A stretch of 56,118 bases of DNA from an uncultured Bacteroidales bacterium. Lineage in GTDB: Bacteria > Bacteroidota > Bacteroidia > Bacteroidales > CAIWKO01. The notes beneath the pieces are model-generated. The model saw only the letters and a program-made list of their open reading frames with translations. It did no database searches and was not told where the DNA came from. Numbering within the stretch: position 1 is the stretch's first letter; every line of letters begins with the position of its first letter. The stretch spans positions 1 through 56,118 of the forward strand of contig CAIWKO010000008.1 in the NCBI GenBank assembly GCA_903913285.1, in the 5' to 3' direction. A program made the position numbers and the translations under genes. Shown here piece by piece: positions 1 through 9,613 of the stretch.

Positions 1-359
1 CGGTCGATCCAAAAACCGGCTTTATTTCCTCTCGAGGTATCCTTGTTAATTTCAAACCCACTTCGGTCGATTATAAGGACATTTCCCTGGGCGATTTTAT
101 CAACATATAAACCCAAACTGCGCAACATTAATTCAAGTTCTTTGCGTTTGGCTATCATAGAATCGTGAGCCGGATGCGAACCATCGGCTGCCAAAATCAC
201 CAACTTTTCCAGTTCGTCGACCAGGGCTTTTACATCGGCAAGGTCGGGATCGGGAGTTGGAAAATCGGGATTACCCGTCATTTTTGCAATAATGTTGCGG
301 GTTTTGGTAATGAGAATGTCAACATGATATCTGGCAAAACTGTAACGTGGCTTTTTCAT
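1..359 (-). CDS. Hypothetical protein, N-terminal part (truncated by window edge)
   Basis: An uninterrupted frame runs from an ATG at 359 leftwards past base 1, giving about 119 residues beginning MKKPRYSFARYHVDIL. The sequence resembles the N-terminal region of a family of Bacteroidota proteins of unknown function with the pattern (MKK..R)-(NPDFPTPDP)-(ELEKL..LAADGSHPAHDSM)-(RKELELMLRSLGLYV)-(AQGN). In that family the rest often looks like a fibronectin type III domain, but here it lies outside the window. There is no signal peptide and no Shine-Dalgarno sequence, only an A-rich leader. I infer a real gene from the clean frame and the family-like pattern; its function is unknown. Confidence 0.7.
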   Translation of the reverse strand, partial: MKKPRYSFARYHVDILITKTRNIIAKMTGNPDFPTPDPDLADVKALVDELEKLVILAADGSHPAHDSMIAKRKELELMLRSLGLYVDKIAQGNVLIIDRSGFEINKDTSRGNKAGFWID

Positions 360-429
360 AATGTTATTTTTTTGGGTTAATAATTAATATGATAGGTTTG
401 TTTTTCTTGCACGGTTCGTAAATAAAAAT

Positions 430-706
430 GAATTTTGGCCAATGTTGATGAACATTGAACCAATGTTGATAGATTTTGGCGAAAGTTGATGAACATTGAA
501 CCAATGTCGATAGATTTTCGCGAATGTTGATGAACATTGAACCATTGTCGATAGATTTTCGCGAATGTTGATAAACATTGAACCAATGTCGATAGATTTT
601 CGCGAATGTTGATAAACAATGAACCAATGTTGATAGATTTTGGCGAATGTTGATAAACATTAAACCATTGTCGATAGTTTTTGGCCAATGCAGATAGTTT
701 TTGGCC
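430..706. repeat. 41-bp tandem repeat array, about 6.5 copies
   Basis: Units begin at 440, 481, 522, 563, 604 and 645, exactly 41 bp apart, with a shortened copy from 686 and a partial copy before 440. Most units carry the inverted repeat AATGTTGATRAACATT. Each unit can be split into two related halves that both start AATGTYGATA, so the basic period is about 20.5 bp. Because 41 is not a multiple of three, all minus-strand frames stay open and produce repetitive pseudo-peptides; these are not genes. Confidence 0.92.
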
Positions 707-764
707 CAATATGATAAAAAACGGTAAAAATAATAATAAGGAAACGAGTCTGCCTTTAGAGTTT

Positions 765-1423
<659 letters not shown>

Positions 1424-3325
1424 CTAATACGCTCTCTCGTTTTTCCCTTCAATATAATTGATAAAAGAGCGCGTCACCACCTTGTTGCCGCCGGCGGTGG
1501 GATAGTTGCCGGTAAAATACCAGTCGCCGGTGTTGTTGGGACAGGCCGCATGCAGATCTTCGATAGTTTGATAAATAATGCGCACTTCGGCCTTGATATC
1601 TTTGGGAATAAGCAATTGGGATATTTTATCGGAAATACGGTCGGCACCGAAAGGAGCATAAATTTCTTTCACGTGATTCACCATTTGCTCTTTCGGCAAA
1701 TTAATCTGTAGCTTACATTTGTTATACACCTGATTGATGATGCCCTCCTGCCCGGTTTCGTTGAGCAATTCCACAGCCGCCCTGAACGCCACAAAATCGT
1801 TGAGTTTTGCCATATCAATGCCATAACAATCGGGATACCGAATTTGAGGCGCCGACGAAGCAATGATGATGCGTGTGGGGTTCAACCTGTCGAGCATACG
1901 GATGATGCTTTGGCGCAAGGTAGTTCCGCGCACAATGCTGTCGTCGATCACAACAATAGTATCCACATCGTCGCGAACGATTCCGTAAGTTACATCATAC
2001 ACATGAGCCACCAAATCGTCGCGTTCTTTATCCTGAGTGATGAAAGTGCGCAGTTTCATATCTTTCACGGCCACTTTTTCGAATCGCGGACGAAACGCCA
2101 GTATTTTCTCCAGTTCGTCGGGTGTAATATTGCTGCCCGCGCTGAGTATTTTATCTTTTTTTACCTTGTTGCAAAACTCTTCCAACGCATCCATCAAACC
2201 GTAGTAGGCCACAGCGGCAGTGTTGGGAATGTACGAAAAAACGGTATTCTCTATATCGTAGTCGATAGCTTTCAGGATAGAAGGCGTTAGAAAACGACCC
2301 AGATTTTTACGTTCCAGATAAATATCTTTATCCGTTCCGCGCGAAAAATAAATGCGTTCGAACGAACACGCTCTTTTGGTAGTAGCTTCGCGAAACTGCA
2401 CAACAGAATGTGCACCCGATTTTTTCACCACCAGAGCGGTTCCGGGATCTATCTCGCTAATTTTTTCGAACGGCACATTAAATGCAGTTTGAATAACCGG
2501 ACGTTCGGAAGCAGCCACCACCACTTCATCGTCGGCATAATAATATGCAGGACGAATTCCCGAGGGGTCGCGCATAATAAAAGCGTCGCCATGACCGAGC
2601 ATACCCGCCAACACATATCCGCCGTCCCAGTCTTTAGTGGCGCGCGTCAATATCCGTTGAATGTTCAGATCGCGGGCAATTAAAGCTGAAATATCTTTTT
2701 TCGAAAATCCTTCGGCTTTAAAAAGCTGATAAAGGTCTTCGTTCTCTTCATCCAGATAATGGCTTATTTTTTCGAGTATCGTGATGGTGTCGGAAGTTTC
2801 AATAGGATGTTGCCCGAGTGAGATCAACTTCTGAAAAAGTTCGTCGACATTTGTCAGGTTGAAATTTCCCGCCAAAACCAGATTTTTGGTTTGCCAGTTA
2901 TTGTTGCGGATAAAAGGGTGAAGATTTTCAATATTATTTTTCCCAAAAGTTCCGTAGCGAAGGTGGCCTAAATACATTTCGCCCACGAAGTCGGTGTTTC
3001 GTTTGAGCCACTCAACATCATCGAGCAGATCGGGAGTTGCCTTTTTAATGTTCTTCAGGTTCGAATATATCTGGTTGAAAATATCGATGATGGGAGTTGA
3101 AGAATTTGAACGCAAGCGATTGATGAAACGTATTCCGGGCTCCACATCAAGTTTGATGCAGGCAATTCCAGCGCCGTCTTGTCCGCGGTTGTGCTGCTTT
3201 TCCATCAACAGCGACAATTTGTTTAATCCGTAGAGGTTAGTGCCGTATTTCGACAGGTAATATTCGAGAGGCTTTAATAAACGAATAAAGGCAATGCCGC
3301 ATTCGTGTTTAATTTGGTCGCTCAT
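1424..3325 (-). CDS. purF: Amidophosphoribosyltransferase, long Bacteroidota type
   Basis: 633 residues. The N-terminal glutamine amidotransferase class II domain starts MSDQIKHECGIAF; Cys9 is the expected nucleophile, exposed after removal of a short propeptide. HNRGQDGAGIA and GHLRYGTFG match the family. The phosphoribosyltransferase half carries the PRPP loop VVIDDSIVRGTT (about residues 445-460). The expected reaction is glutamine plus PRPP to phosphoribosylamine, the first step of purine synthesis. It is well over 100 residues longer than classical PurF (about 470-500), with an extra C-terminal region, so it may be the divergent paralogue that many Bacteroidota carry. A minus-strand TAACTTTG box at 3342-3349 lies 16 nt before the ATG, so it probably has its own promoter. 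Confidence 0.85.
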   Translation of the reverse strand: MSDQIKHECGIAFIRLLKPLEYYLSKYGTNLYGLNKLSLLMEKQHNRGQDGAGIACIKLDVEPGIRFINRLRSNSSTPIIDIFNQIYSNLKNIKKATPDLLDDVEWLKRNTDFVGEMYLGHLRYGTFGKNNIENLHPFIRNNNWQTKNLVLAGNFNLTNVDELFQKLISLGQHPIETSDTITILEKISHYLDEENEDLYQLFKAEGFSKKDISALIARDLNIQRILTRATKDWDGGYVLAGMLGHGDAFIMRDPSGIRPAYYYADDEVVVAASERPVIQTAFNVPFEKISEIDPGTALVVKKSGAHSVVQFREATTKRACSFERIYFSRGTDKDIYLERKNLGRFLTPSILKAIDYDIENTVFSYIPNTAAVAYYGLMDALEEFCNKVKKDKILSAGSNITPDELEKILAFRPRFEKVAVKDMKLRTFITQDKERDDLVAHVYDVTYGIVRDDVDTIVVIDDSIVRGTTLRQSIIRMLDRLNPTRIIIASSAPQIRYPDCYGIDMAKLNDFVAFRAAVELLNETGQEGIINQVYNKCKLQINLPKEQMVNHVKEIYAPFGADRISDKISQLLIPKDIKAEVRIIYQTIEDLHAACPNNTGDWYFTGNYPTAGGNKVVTRSFINYIEGKNERAY

Positions 3326-3341
3326 GCCTTGGAATTTTTGG

Positions 3342-3349
3342 CAAAGTTA
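3342..3349 (-). promoter_or_regulatory. Putative -7 box (TAACTTTG) for purF
   Basis: The minus strand reads TAACTTTG, matching the Bacteroidota -7 consensus TAnnTTTG, 16 nt upstream of the purF ATG. No TTTG -33 element is seen at the usual 18-20 nt spacing, so this rests on one box. Confidence 0.4.
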
Positions 3350-3448
3350 CTTATTTGCTATCAAATTAAGGAATTTATACGCTAGTTTTATCAACAAAAC
3401 TGAAATCATCTGTTGAAAACAAAACTAAAATAACTTTCCGGAAACTTA

Positions 3449-5794
3449 TCAGAACTTTTTGTTATCGAAATTCACATGCGTTTGATTTTGATTGTACTTA
3501 TCGCAATCAATTTCAACCGAAATGGGCTTAAGCGGTTTTGAGAATTTATCGTTTGTACTTATGTTTAACGATTTATCAGCATAAACTTTTTTCATATACA
3601 ATGCCCAAATAGGCAACGACATGTTAGCACCTTGTCCTAATAAAGTGCTGCGGAAATGAACGCTTCTGTCTTCGCAACCCACCCAAACACCTGTTGTAAG
3701 GTTCGGGACCAATCCCATAAACCAGCCGTCGGAGTTATTATCGGTAGTTCCGGTTTTGCCCGCAATTTGATTAGTAAAGCCGTACTTACCGCGCAAACGG
3801 GCTCCTGTTCCGCTTTCGACAACACCCTGTAACAAATTGTTCATCAAAAAAGCTGTTTCTTCGCTCATGGCTTCCTGAGTGTGAGGAACAAAACGGGCGA
3901 GCACATTGCCGTGTTTATCTTCAATACGGGTGACAAAGATCGGTTCAATATAAACTCCTTTATTACCAAAAGTATTAACTGCGCCCACCATCTCATATAA
4001 GGTAAGATCGGGCACTCCTAAACAAATAGCATACACTTCCGGAATCGGACTTTTAACGCCCATTTTGCGAGCTACTTTTATCACAGGCCCGGGCGAATAT
4101 CTTTTAATTAAAAAAGCCGAAACCCAGTTGATAGAGTTAGCTATGGCTTCTTTCAGAGTAACCATTTCGCCTTCTTTATAATCGCTGGAGTTTTTAGGTT
4201 CCCAGGTATCGCCGTTAGGCAAAGCAAAAGAAACCGGCACATTCGGCACACGCGAACAAGGCGAAAACTCACCTTCCTGCATGGCAACAGTATAAACAAA
4301 AGGTTTGAAAGTTGACCCTACCTGACGTTTTGCCAAACAAACATGGTCGAATTGAAAATACCTGAAGTTGATACCTCCAACGTATGCTTTCACATAACCT
4401 GTTTGAGTTTCAACCGACATTAATCCCGCGAGCAAAAACCATTTATAATATTTCACCGAATCTAAAGGTGTCATCACAGTATCTCGTTCACCTTTCCACG
4501 AAAAAACTTTCATTTTAACGCGTGTATTGAATATCTGCATTATTTTATCATCAGCAACATTAGCTTTTTTTAAAGCCAAATATCGGTCCGACCGATGAAC
4601 ACTTTGCATGATAATTTCGTTGATCTTATCATCCGTCAGTCGGCTGTCGAATGGAGCTTTTCTGACACCTTTCCAGTGTTTATAAAATTCAGATTGCAGT
4701 TCCTTTCCAAGATGCTCGGCAACGGCTTCCTCAGCATAGCGTTGCATTTTTGAATTTATAGTTGTATAAATGCGTAATCCATCTTTAAAAACATTGTATG
4801 GTGTCCCGTCCGATTTCAAGTTTTTGTTGCACCAGCCATATAAGGGATTACTGTCCCATTGATCCATTTCTTCTTTGAAACTTTCTTTATTATCATAATC
4901 GTCTTCAGAAGGTTTTTTCCGATTCATTAATGTTTTCAAATATTCCCGAAAATATGTAGCTAAGCCCTGATTATGATCCTGCACATGAAAATTCGACATA
5001 TTGATAGGTTTCTTACGTGCCGTTTCGTATTGTGCTTTTGTAATATACCCATAGACTTCCATTTGTTTTAAAACTACTTCACGACGTCGAAGGGCATTAT
5101 CAGGATTTTGAGTAGGACTGTATTTTGTAGGCGCTTTTAACATTCCAACCAAAAGTGCCGCCTCTTCAATATTCAACGAATCAGGTGTTTTATCAAAATA
5201 AGTGCGAGCTGCAGATTTTATTCCGAAAGATTGATTACCAAAATCAACTGTATTAAAATACATGGCAATAATTTCTTCTTTCGTATAGTTACGTTCCAGT
5301 TTAACAGCCGTAACCCATTCGCGAAGTTTAATAGAGATGAGTTTTAGTTTTGAAAGCTTTTCATCGCGTGGAAATAAATTCTTTGCAAGTTGTTGTGTTA
5401 TGGTGCTTCCACCACCTGAACCCTGATCACGTCCGATAATAGTTTTCCAGATAACCCTGAATAAACTACGCACATCTACACCCGAATGTTCGGTAAAACG
5501 AGCATCTTCAGTAGCAATTAATGCGTTGACAACATTCGGCGATAATTCATCGAAATGAATATTCGAACGATTTTCGATATAATATTTCCCCAATAAAACC
5601 TGATCGGATGAATAAACTTCGGAAGCCAAATTACTTCTGGGATTTTCCAATTCTTCAAAAGTGGGCATAAAACCCAGTACACCCAAAGAAATGCAGGTAA
5701 ACAGCACAATCAGAAAACCAAAAACAGAAGCATATAAGATCCAAAGAAATTTCAGATATTTACGCGATCCATCATTTGCTGTTTTTTTACTCAT
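3449..5794 (-). CDS. mrcA: Penicillin-binding protein 1A (bifunctional transglycosylase/transpeptidase)
   Basis: About 781 residues from ATG 5794 (MSKKTAND), one base after the gldH stop; an in-frame ATG at 5812 would overlap gldH by 17 bp. One membrane segment (about residues 15-38) is followed by a GT51 glycosyltransferase domain with ATEDARFTEH (catalytic Glu) and GGGSTITQQLAKN. The transpeptidase domain has STFK (nucleophile Ser, about residue 495), SIN and KTGTT (about residue 680). It polymerises and cross-links peptidoglycan in the periplasm. It is the last gene of the gldH-ricT-holB run. All catalytic motifs are intact. The symbol is by analogy with E. coli PBP1A. Confidence 0.93.
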   Translation of the reverse strand: MSKKTANDGSRKYLKFLWILYASVFGFLIVLFTCISLGVLGFMPTFEELENPRSNLASEVYSSDQVLLGKYYIENRSNIHFDELSPNVVNALIATEDARFTEHSGVDVRSLFRVIWKTIIGRDQGSGGGSTITQQLAKNLFPRDEKLSKLKLISIKLREWVTAVKLERNYTKEEIIAMYFNTVDFGNQSFGIKSAARTYFDKTPDSLNIEEAALLVGMLKAPTKYSPTQNPDNALRRREVVLKQMEVYGYITKAQYETARKKPINMSNFHVQDHNQGLATYFREYLKTLMNRKKPSEDDYDNKESFKEEMDQWDSNPLYGWCNKNLKSDGTPYNVFKDGLRIYTTINSKMQRYAEEAVAEHLGKELQSEFYKHWKGVRKAPFDSRLTDDKINEIIMQSVHRSDRYLALKKANVADDKIMQIFNTRVKMKVFSWKGERDTVMTPLDSVKYYKWFLLAGLMSVETQTGYVKAYVGGINFRYFQFDHVCLAKRQVGSTFKPFVYTVAMQEGEFSPCSRVPNVPVSFALPNGDTWEPKNSSDYKEGEMVTLKEAIANSINWVSAFLIKRYSPGPVIKVARKMGVKSPIPEVYAICLGVPDLTLYEMVGAVNTFGNKGVYIEPIFVTRIEDKHGNVLARFVPHTQEAMSEETAFLMNNLLQGVVESGTGARLRGKYGFTNQIAGKTGTTDNNSDGWFMGLVPNLTTGVWVGCEDRSVHFRSTLLGQGANMSLPIWALYMKKVYADKSLNISTNDKFSKPLKPISVEIDCDKYNQNQTHVNFDNKKF

Positions 5795-5795
5795 C

Positions 5796-6275
5796 TTATT
5801 TTTCACGTTCAAATTTTTCGATCCTTATACCAAAATCTTTAATCCCTGACAGTTCATCTACACGCATTGCCTGTTCGAATTCAAACGAATAAGTTCCCGT
5901 ATGTCTGAACTGAACGGCTCTTCTAAATAATATACGGTTATCTACAACTTTACCGCTTCTTTTCCCCAACCATTTTCCTTCATTATCTGCCAGATAACAT
6001 TCAACCGTATCAACAGATATCTTTCCGCTTGGATAAAATGTTTTAATAAATAAGTATAAATTGCTGTATTTATAATCCGTGGAATTCCGAATGTTGATAT
6101 AAAAATTATATGGCTGAACCGAATCGTTTAATGGTACAGTGAATTTCACAATATCAGAACTTTTCCAGACAGCATTTTCCAGTTGCTTATTTTTATCGAA
6201 AACCACGTTCGAATTACAAGCAAATAAAGAGCTCAGAATTAAAAGTAATAGTACCGATTTTAGTTTATTTCGCAT
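5796..6275 (-). CDS. gldH: Gliding motility lipoprotein GldH
   Basis: 159 residues from ATG 6275. A TTG nine bases upstream (6284) overlaps the ricT stop but is a poorer choice. The signal peptide MRNKLKSVLLLLILSSLFAC ends in a lipobox with Cys20 as the lipidated residue. The body matches GldH: paired FYINIRNSTDY, LYLFIKTFYPSG and the closing GIKDFGIRIEK. GldH is a lipoprotein needed for gliding or T9SS function in Bacteroidetes, and it is also kept in non-gliding species. Position between ricT and PBP1A is typical for the phylum. The T9SS cargo proteins elsewhere in the window fit with it. Confidence 0.9.
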   Translation of the reverse strand: MRNKLKSVLLLLILSSLFACNSNVVFDKNKQLENAVWKSSDIVKFTVPLNDSVQPYNFYINIRNSTDYKYSNLYLFIKTFYPSGKISVDTVECYLADNEGKWLGKRSGKVVDNRILFRRAVQFRHTGTYSFEFEQAMRVDELSGIKDFGIRIEKFEREK

Positions 6276-6280
6276 ATCAA

Positions 6281-7369
6281 TCAATCCATAAATTTCGACA
6301 GATCTTCCTCAAAATGTTCAAACTCCACTTTCTTTTCTTTAATTTCAGAAAAATCTTCAAGTTTTTCAGGAATAATTCCTTTTGAATTATCCTGAATTAT
6401 TTTCTTTACTTTATCGACCGGAATAGCAAGAATATTAGCAGGATCGTCTTTATAAGAATACCACATGATCTTTTTAATTACATCGGTTTTCTGACAAAAC
6501 GCTAAGCCCTTTTTTGTTTTTAGTCTGATATCACTGCTTGGAAAGTCTTTCAACGCATCCACATACACCTCGTATTCGTAATTCAAACAACATTTTAGTT
6601 TGGAACATTGCCCGGCAAGCTTTTGAGGATTAATTGTGAGTTGTTGTACCCGTGCAGTATTTGTTGATACCGATTTAAAATCGTACAACCAACTGGAGCA
6701 GCATAATTCTCTGCCACAAGTACCTATACCTCCCAAATTACTTGCTTCCTGCCTGGCTCCGATCTGACGCATCTCAATTCGTACACTGAATTGTTCAGCT
6801 AATAATTTTATTAGTTCTCTGAAATCAACCCTTTCTTCTGCAGTATAATAAAATGTAGCTTTTGTACCATCGGCTTGAAATTCTACATCGTTAACTTTCA
6901 TTGAAAGTTTTAAGTTACCGGCAATTTTTTTTGTTTTTGAAACAGATAATAATTCTGTTGCAACAATTGAAATCCATTTTTCAATATCCGAAGGCCGGGC
7001 TCTGCGATATAACTTCTTTATTTCTTTTACTTCAGGATTAATTCTTTTTTTTCTCATCTGAAGCCGAGCAGTTTCTCCTAAAAGAGTTACGATACCAATA
7101 TCATGTCCGGGAGATGCTTCAACAGCAACAATATCGCCAACATAAAACTCAGAGTCATCAGGTAATTTATAAAAATCTTTACGACTGTTCTTAAACCGAA
7201 CCTCCGCATATCCAAATTCTTTATATGCTTTAGGCAGACTTATACTTTCCAACCAATTGTACGAATTCCGCTTGCAACATGAATGGCTATATAGATTCTC
7301 GTTTTTCTGATAAGATTTAGGTTTGTAAGAACATCCTCTCGACAGAAATTCATTTTTCTCGTTATCCAT
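6281..7369 (-). CDS. ricT: PSP1 domain protein, RicT/YaaT family
   Basis: 362 residues. The central PSP1 domain is recognised by EVRFKNSRKDFY, GDIVAVEASPGHDIGIVTLLG, FYYTAEERVDFRELIKLLA and RIEMRQIGARQEA. It is followed by two cysteine clusters (TCGRELCCSSW and QCSKLKCCLNYE), which in Firmicutes RicT contribute to iron-sulfur binding in the RicAFT complex. The N-terminal 60 residues hold extra Cys residues and are less conserved. In Bacillus the family acts in RNA maturation and development; the role in Bacteroidota is not established. The gene sits between holB (48 bp away) and gldH, a typical operon order here. Confidence 0.88.
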   Translation of the reverse strand: MDNEKNEFLSRGCSYKPKSYQKNENLYSHSCCKRNSYNWLESISLPKAYKEFGYAEVRFKNSRKDFYKLPDDSEFYVGDIVAVEASPGHDIGIVTLLGETARLQMRKKRINPEVKEIKKLYRRARPSDIEKWISIVATELLSVSKTKKIAGNLKLSMKVNDVEFQADGTKATFYYTAEERVDFRELIKLLAEQFSVRIEMRQIGARQEASNLGGIGTCGRELCCSSWLYDFKSVSTNTARVQQLTINPQKLAGQCSKLKCCLNYEYEVYVDALKDFPSSDIRLKTKKGLAFCQKTDVIKKIMWYSYKDDPANILAIPVDKVKKIIQDNSKGIIPEKLEDFSEIKEKKVEFEHFEEDLSKFMD

Positions 7370-7417
7370 AATAATAAATTACTGCAAATTTAAACAATTT
7401 ACACAACATTATTCAAA

Positions 7418-8581
7418 TTATGAATGCATAATACTGTTTAACGTAAACGACAAATCCATGAACAAAACCTTAGGATTTGCATTACGCTCAATATGATAAC
7501 TGGCCTTTGTAAATTCGGCAGATAAGAGTGGTATTCTATCTGAATTCAGTATATTTGAGAACTTCGAAACAAATTCTATTTCGTTTTCGTCAAGTTTCAC
7601 AAGTTTATCATTCCCATGATTCAATAATGAAGAATTACGAACCACTTTTAAAGCATAATTAAAAAAACCTTTTTGTTTCTCACGACCTATTTTTGAAATT
7701 TCGTCAACGAATTTCACTAAATTCAAGGCATCTTCATTATTGAGGCGATAGCATATACGAAGCCATTGACGAAGCGCAGTAAAATTATTACTGTCGTCCT
7801 CTTCTTCCTCTATAAGAGATTTTGCATAAATTAAGTTCCCATCAGCAACATTCGAAATTTTTCGTGCCTGAATTTCCGATGCATTAAAATGTTGTATCAA
7901 TGCATTATTGATATCTTTGGTAGATAATTTAGGAATCTTCACCATTTGCGTCCGTGAAATTATTGTATTAATAATCTGCTCATGTTTTTCGGAAATCAGA
8001 ATAAATAAAGTTTTTTCAGGGGGCTCTTCCAGAATTTTCAAGATTTTTGGTGCTGCTGCATGGAATAATTTTTCAACCATCCAAATTATTACAATCTTAA
8101 ATTCTGACTCATACGATTTCAAACTAAGTTTTTTCACTATCTCATCACAATCTTCAGCATTGATTATACCTTGTTTATTTTCAACACCAATACTATCATA
8201 CCAATCATTCAGGGAAATATAATAATTGTTTTTTATCAGCAGTTCTCGCCATGTTTGAATAAAATCAATGCTTTTGGGTTTGGTTTTAACTTCTTTAGTT
8301 GTAGTTATCGGGTAATAAAAGTGTATATCGGGATGAATAAGTTTATTATACTTAACACACGAAGGACAAACTCCACACGAATCCCCGATTAACGGAGAAT
8401 CAGAACCAAAATACTGTTTATTGGTACATGAAATGAACTGAGAATATGCAATTGCCAAAGCAAGTTTACCTGAGCCCTCGGCTCCCAAAAAAAGTTGAGC
8501 ATGGCTAACTTTACTGTTTTTTACAGTATTTATTAAATAATTTTTTAGTGGAAGTTGACCGATAATTTCAGAAAATTTCAT
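7418..8581 (-). CDS. holB: DNA polymerase III delta' subunit
   Basis: 387 residues starting MKFSEIIGQLPLKNYLI at ATG 8581. The open frame extends upstream to 8668 but would then overlap the moxR 3' end and add a non-homologous leader. AAA+ clamp-loader fold: P-loop-like GAEGSGKLALA (about residue 36), a zinc-binding CGVCPSC cluster, a KIVIIWMVEKL Walker B region without the classical acidic pair, and SRTQ (sensor 1 or arginine-finger SRC region). This subunit of the clamp loader places the beta clamp on DNA. It sits between moxR and ricT on one transcript. Confidence 0.88.
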   Translation of the reverse strand: MKFSEIIGQLPLKNYLINTVKNSKVSHAQLFLGAEGSGKLALAIAYSQFISCTNKQYFGSDSPLIGDSCGVCPSCVKYNKLIHPDIHFYYPITTTKEVKTKPKSIDFIQTWRELLIKNNYYISLNDWYDSIGVENKQGIINAEDCDEIVKKLSLKSYESEFKIVIIWMVEKLFHAAAPKILKILEEPPEKTLFILISEKHEQIINTIISRTQMVKIPKLSTKDINNALIQHFNASEIQARKISNVADGNLIYAKSLIEEEEDDSNNFTALRQWLRICYRLNNEDALNLVKFVDEISKIGREKQKGFFNYALKVVRNSSLLNHGNDKLVKLDENEIEFVSKFSNILNSDRIPLLSAEFTKASYHIERNANPKVLFMDLSFTLNSIMHS

Positions 8582-8627
8582 TGGAGAGTTAATTGTATCA
8601 GCTAACGAAAAAAAGAAACTAAGATAA

Positions 8628-9593
8628 TTATTTAATAAACTCGTTAATAATAGCATCAATAGAAACACCTTCAGCTTCGGCTTTATAATTTTTCACCAAT
8701 CGATGACGCAAAACCAAATGTGCAACATCTTTAACATCTTCGATGTCGGGAGAAAATTTACCATTTAATGCCGCACTACATTTTGCGCCAATAATCAAAT
8801 ATTGCGAAGCACGAGGTCCTGCCCCCCAAGAAATAAAATTATTGGCCCATTGGTGAGCTAGTTTTGTACCGGGACGTGTGATCGAAGCCAAATTGATAGC
8901 AAACTGATAAACATTATCAGGAACAGGTATTTTTCGAATCACTTGTTGGTACGCTATTATTTCATCGGCACTCAAAATGATTTTAATTTCAGGGCTATAA
9001 TCTCCAGTTGTACTTTTTACAATATTTATTTCCTGTTCAAAGCTGGGATAATCAAGCCAGATATTAAACATAAAACGGTCGAGTTGTGCTTCAGGTAATG
9101 GATATGTTCCTTCTTGTTCAATTGGATTTTGAGTAGCTAACACAAAAAACGGTTCATCTAACTTAAAATTTTTGCCGGCAACTGTTACCGCCTTTTCCTG
9201 CATTGCTTCGAGCAAAGCTGACTGGGTTTTCGGAGGTGTTCTATTAATTTCGTCGGCCAAAATAATATTAGCAAATACAGGGCCCTTAATAAAACGAAAA
9301 TGTCGTGCTTCATCCAATATTTCAGAACCAACAATATCAGAAGGCATCAGATCAGGAGTGAATTGAATTCTGGAATAATTTAACCCAAGTGATTTTGCAA
9401 TAGTATTTATCATCAATGTTTTCGCAAGACCTGGAACTCCAATTAACAAGGCATGACCATTACTAAAAATTGTTATCAATATATTTCTGACGACGTCATC
9501 CTGGCCAACAATAATTTTTGCAATCTCTGATTTTAATATCGAATATTTTCCTACAAAGGATTCTAATGTTTCGACATCCGACTTGTTTTGCAT
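8628..9593 (-). CDS. moxR: MoxR-family AAA+ ATPase
   Basis: 321 residues from ATG 9593 (MQNKSDVETLESF). A TTG at 9629 would overlap surA. Walker A variant GVPGLAKTLM (about residue 50), Walker B ILADEINRTP, sensor LATQNPIEQEGTYPLPEAQLDRF, and a C-terminal lid with VLRHRLVKNY are all present. MoxR ATPases act as chaperones, usually with VWA-domain and DUF58 partners; no such partner lies nearby, and the gene is embedded between surA and holB. The enzyme looks complete. Confidence 0.92.
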   Translation of the reverse strand: MQNKSDVETLESFVGKYSILKSEIAKIIVGQDDVVRNILITIFSNGHALLIGVPGLAKTLMINTIAKSLGLNYSRIQFTPDLMPSDIVGSEILDEARHFRFIKGPVFANIILADEINRTPPKTQSALLEAMQEKAVTVAGKNFKLDEPFFVLATQNPIEQEGTYPLPEAQLDRFMFNIWLDYPSFEQEINIVKSTTGDYSPEIKIILSADEIIAYQQVIRKIPVPDNVYQFAINLASITRPGTKLAHQWANNFISWGAGPRASQYLIIGAKCSAALNGKFSPDIEDVKDVAHLVLRHRLVKNYKAEAEGVSIDAIINEFIK

Positions 9594-9613
9594 AGTTTGT
9601 TCAATGTTAATGT

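Noticed and set aside
430-706. CRISPR array
   Set aside because: The units are contiguous 41-bp repeats without unique spacers, and no cas genes are present.
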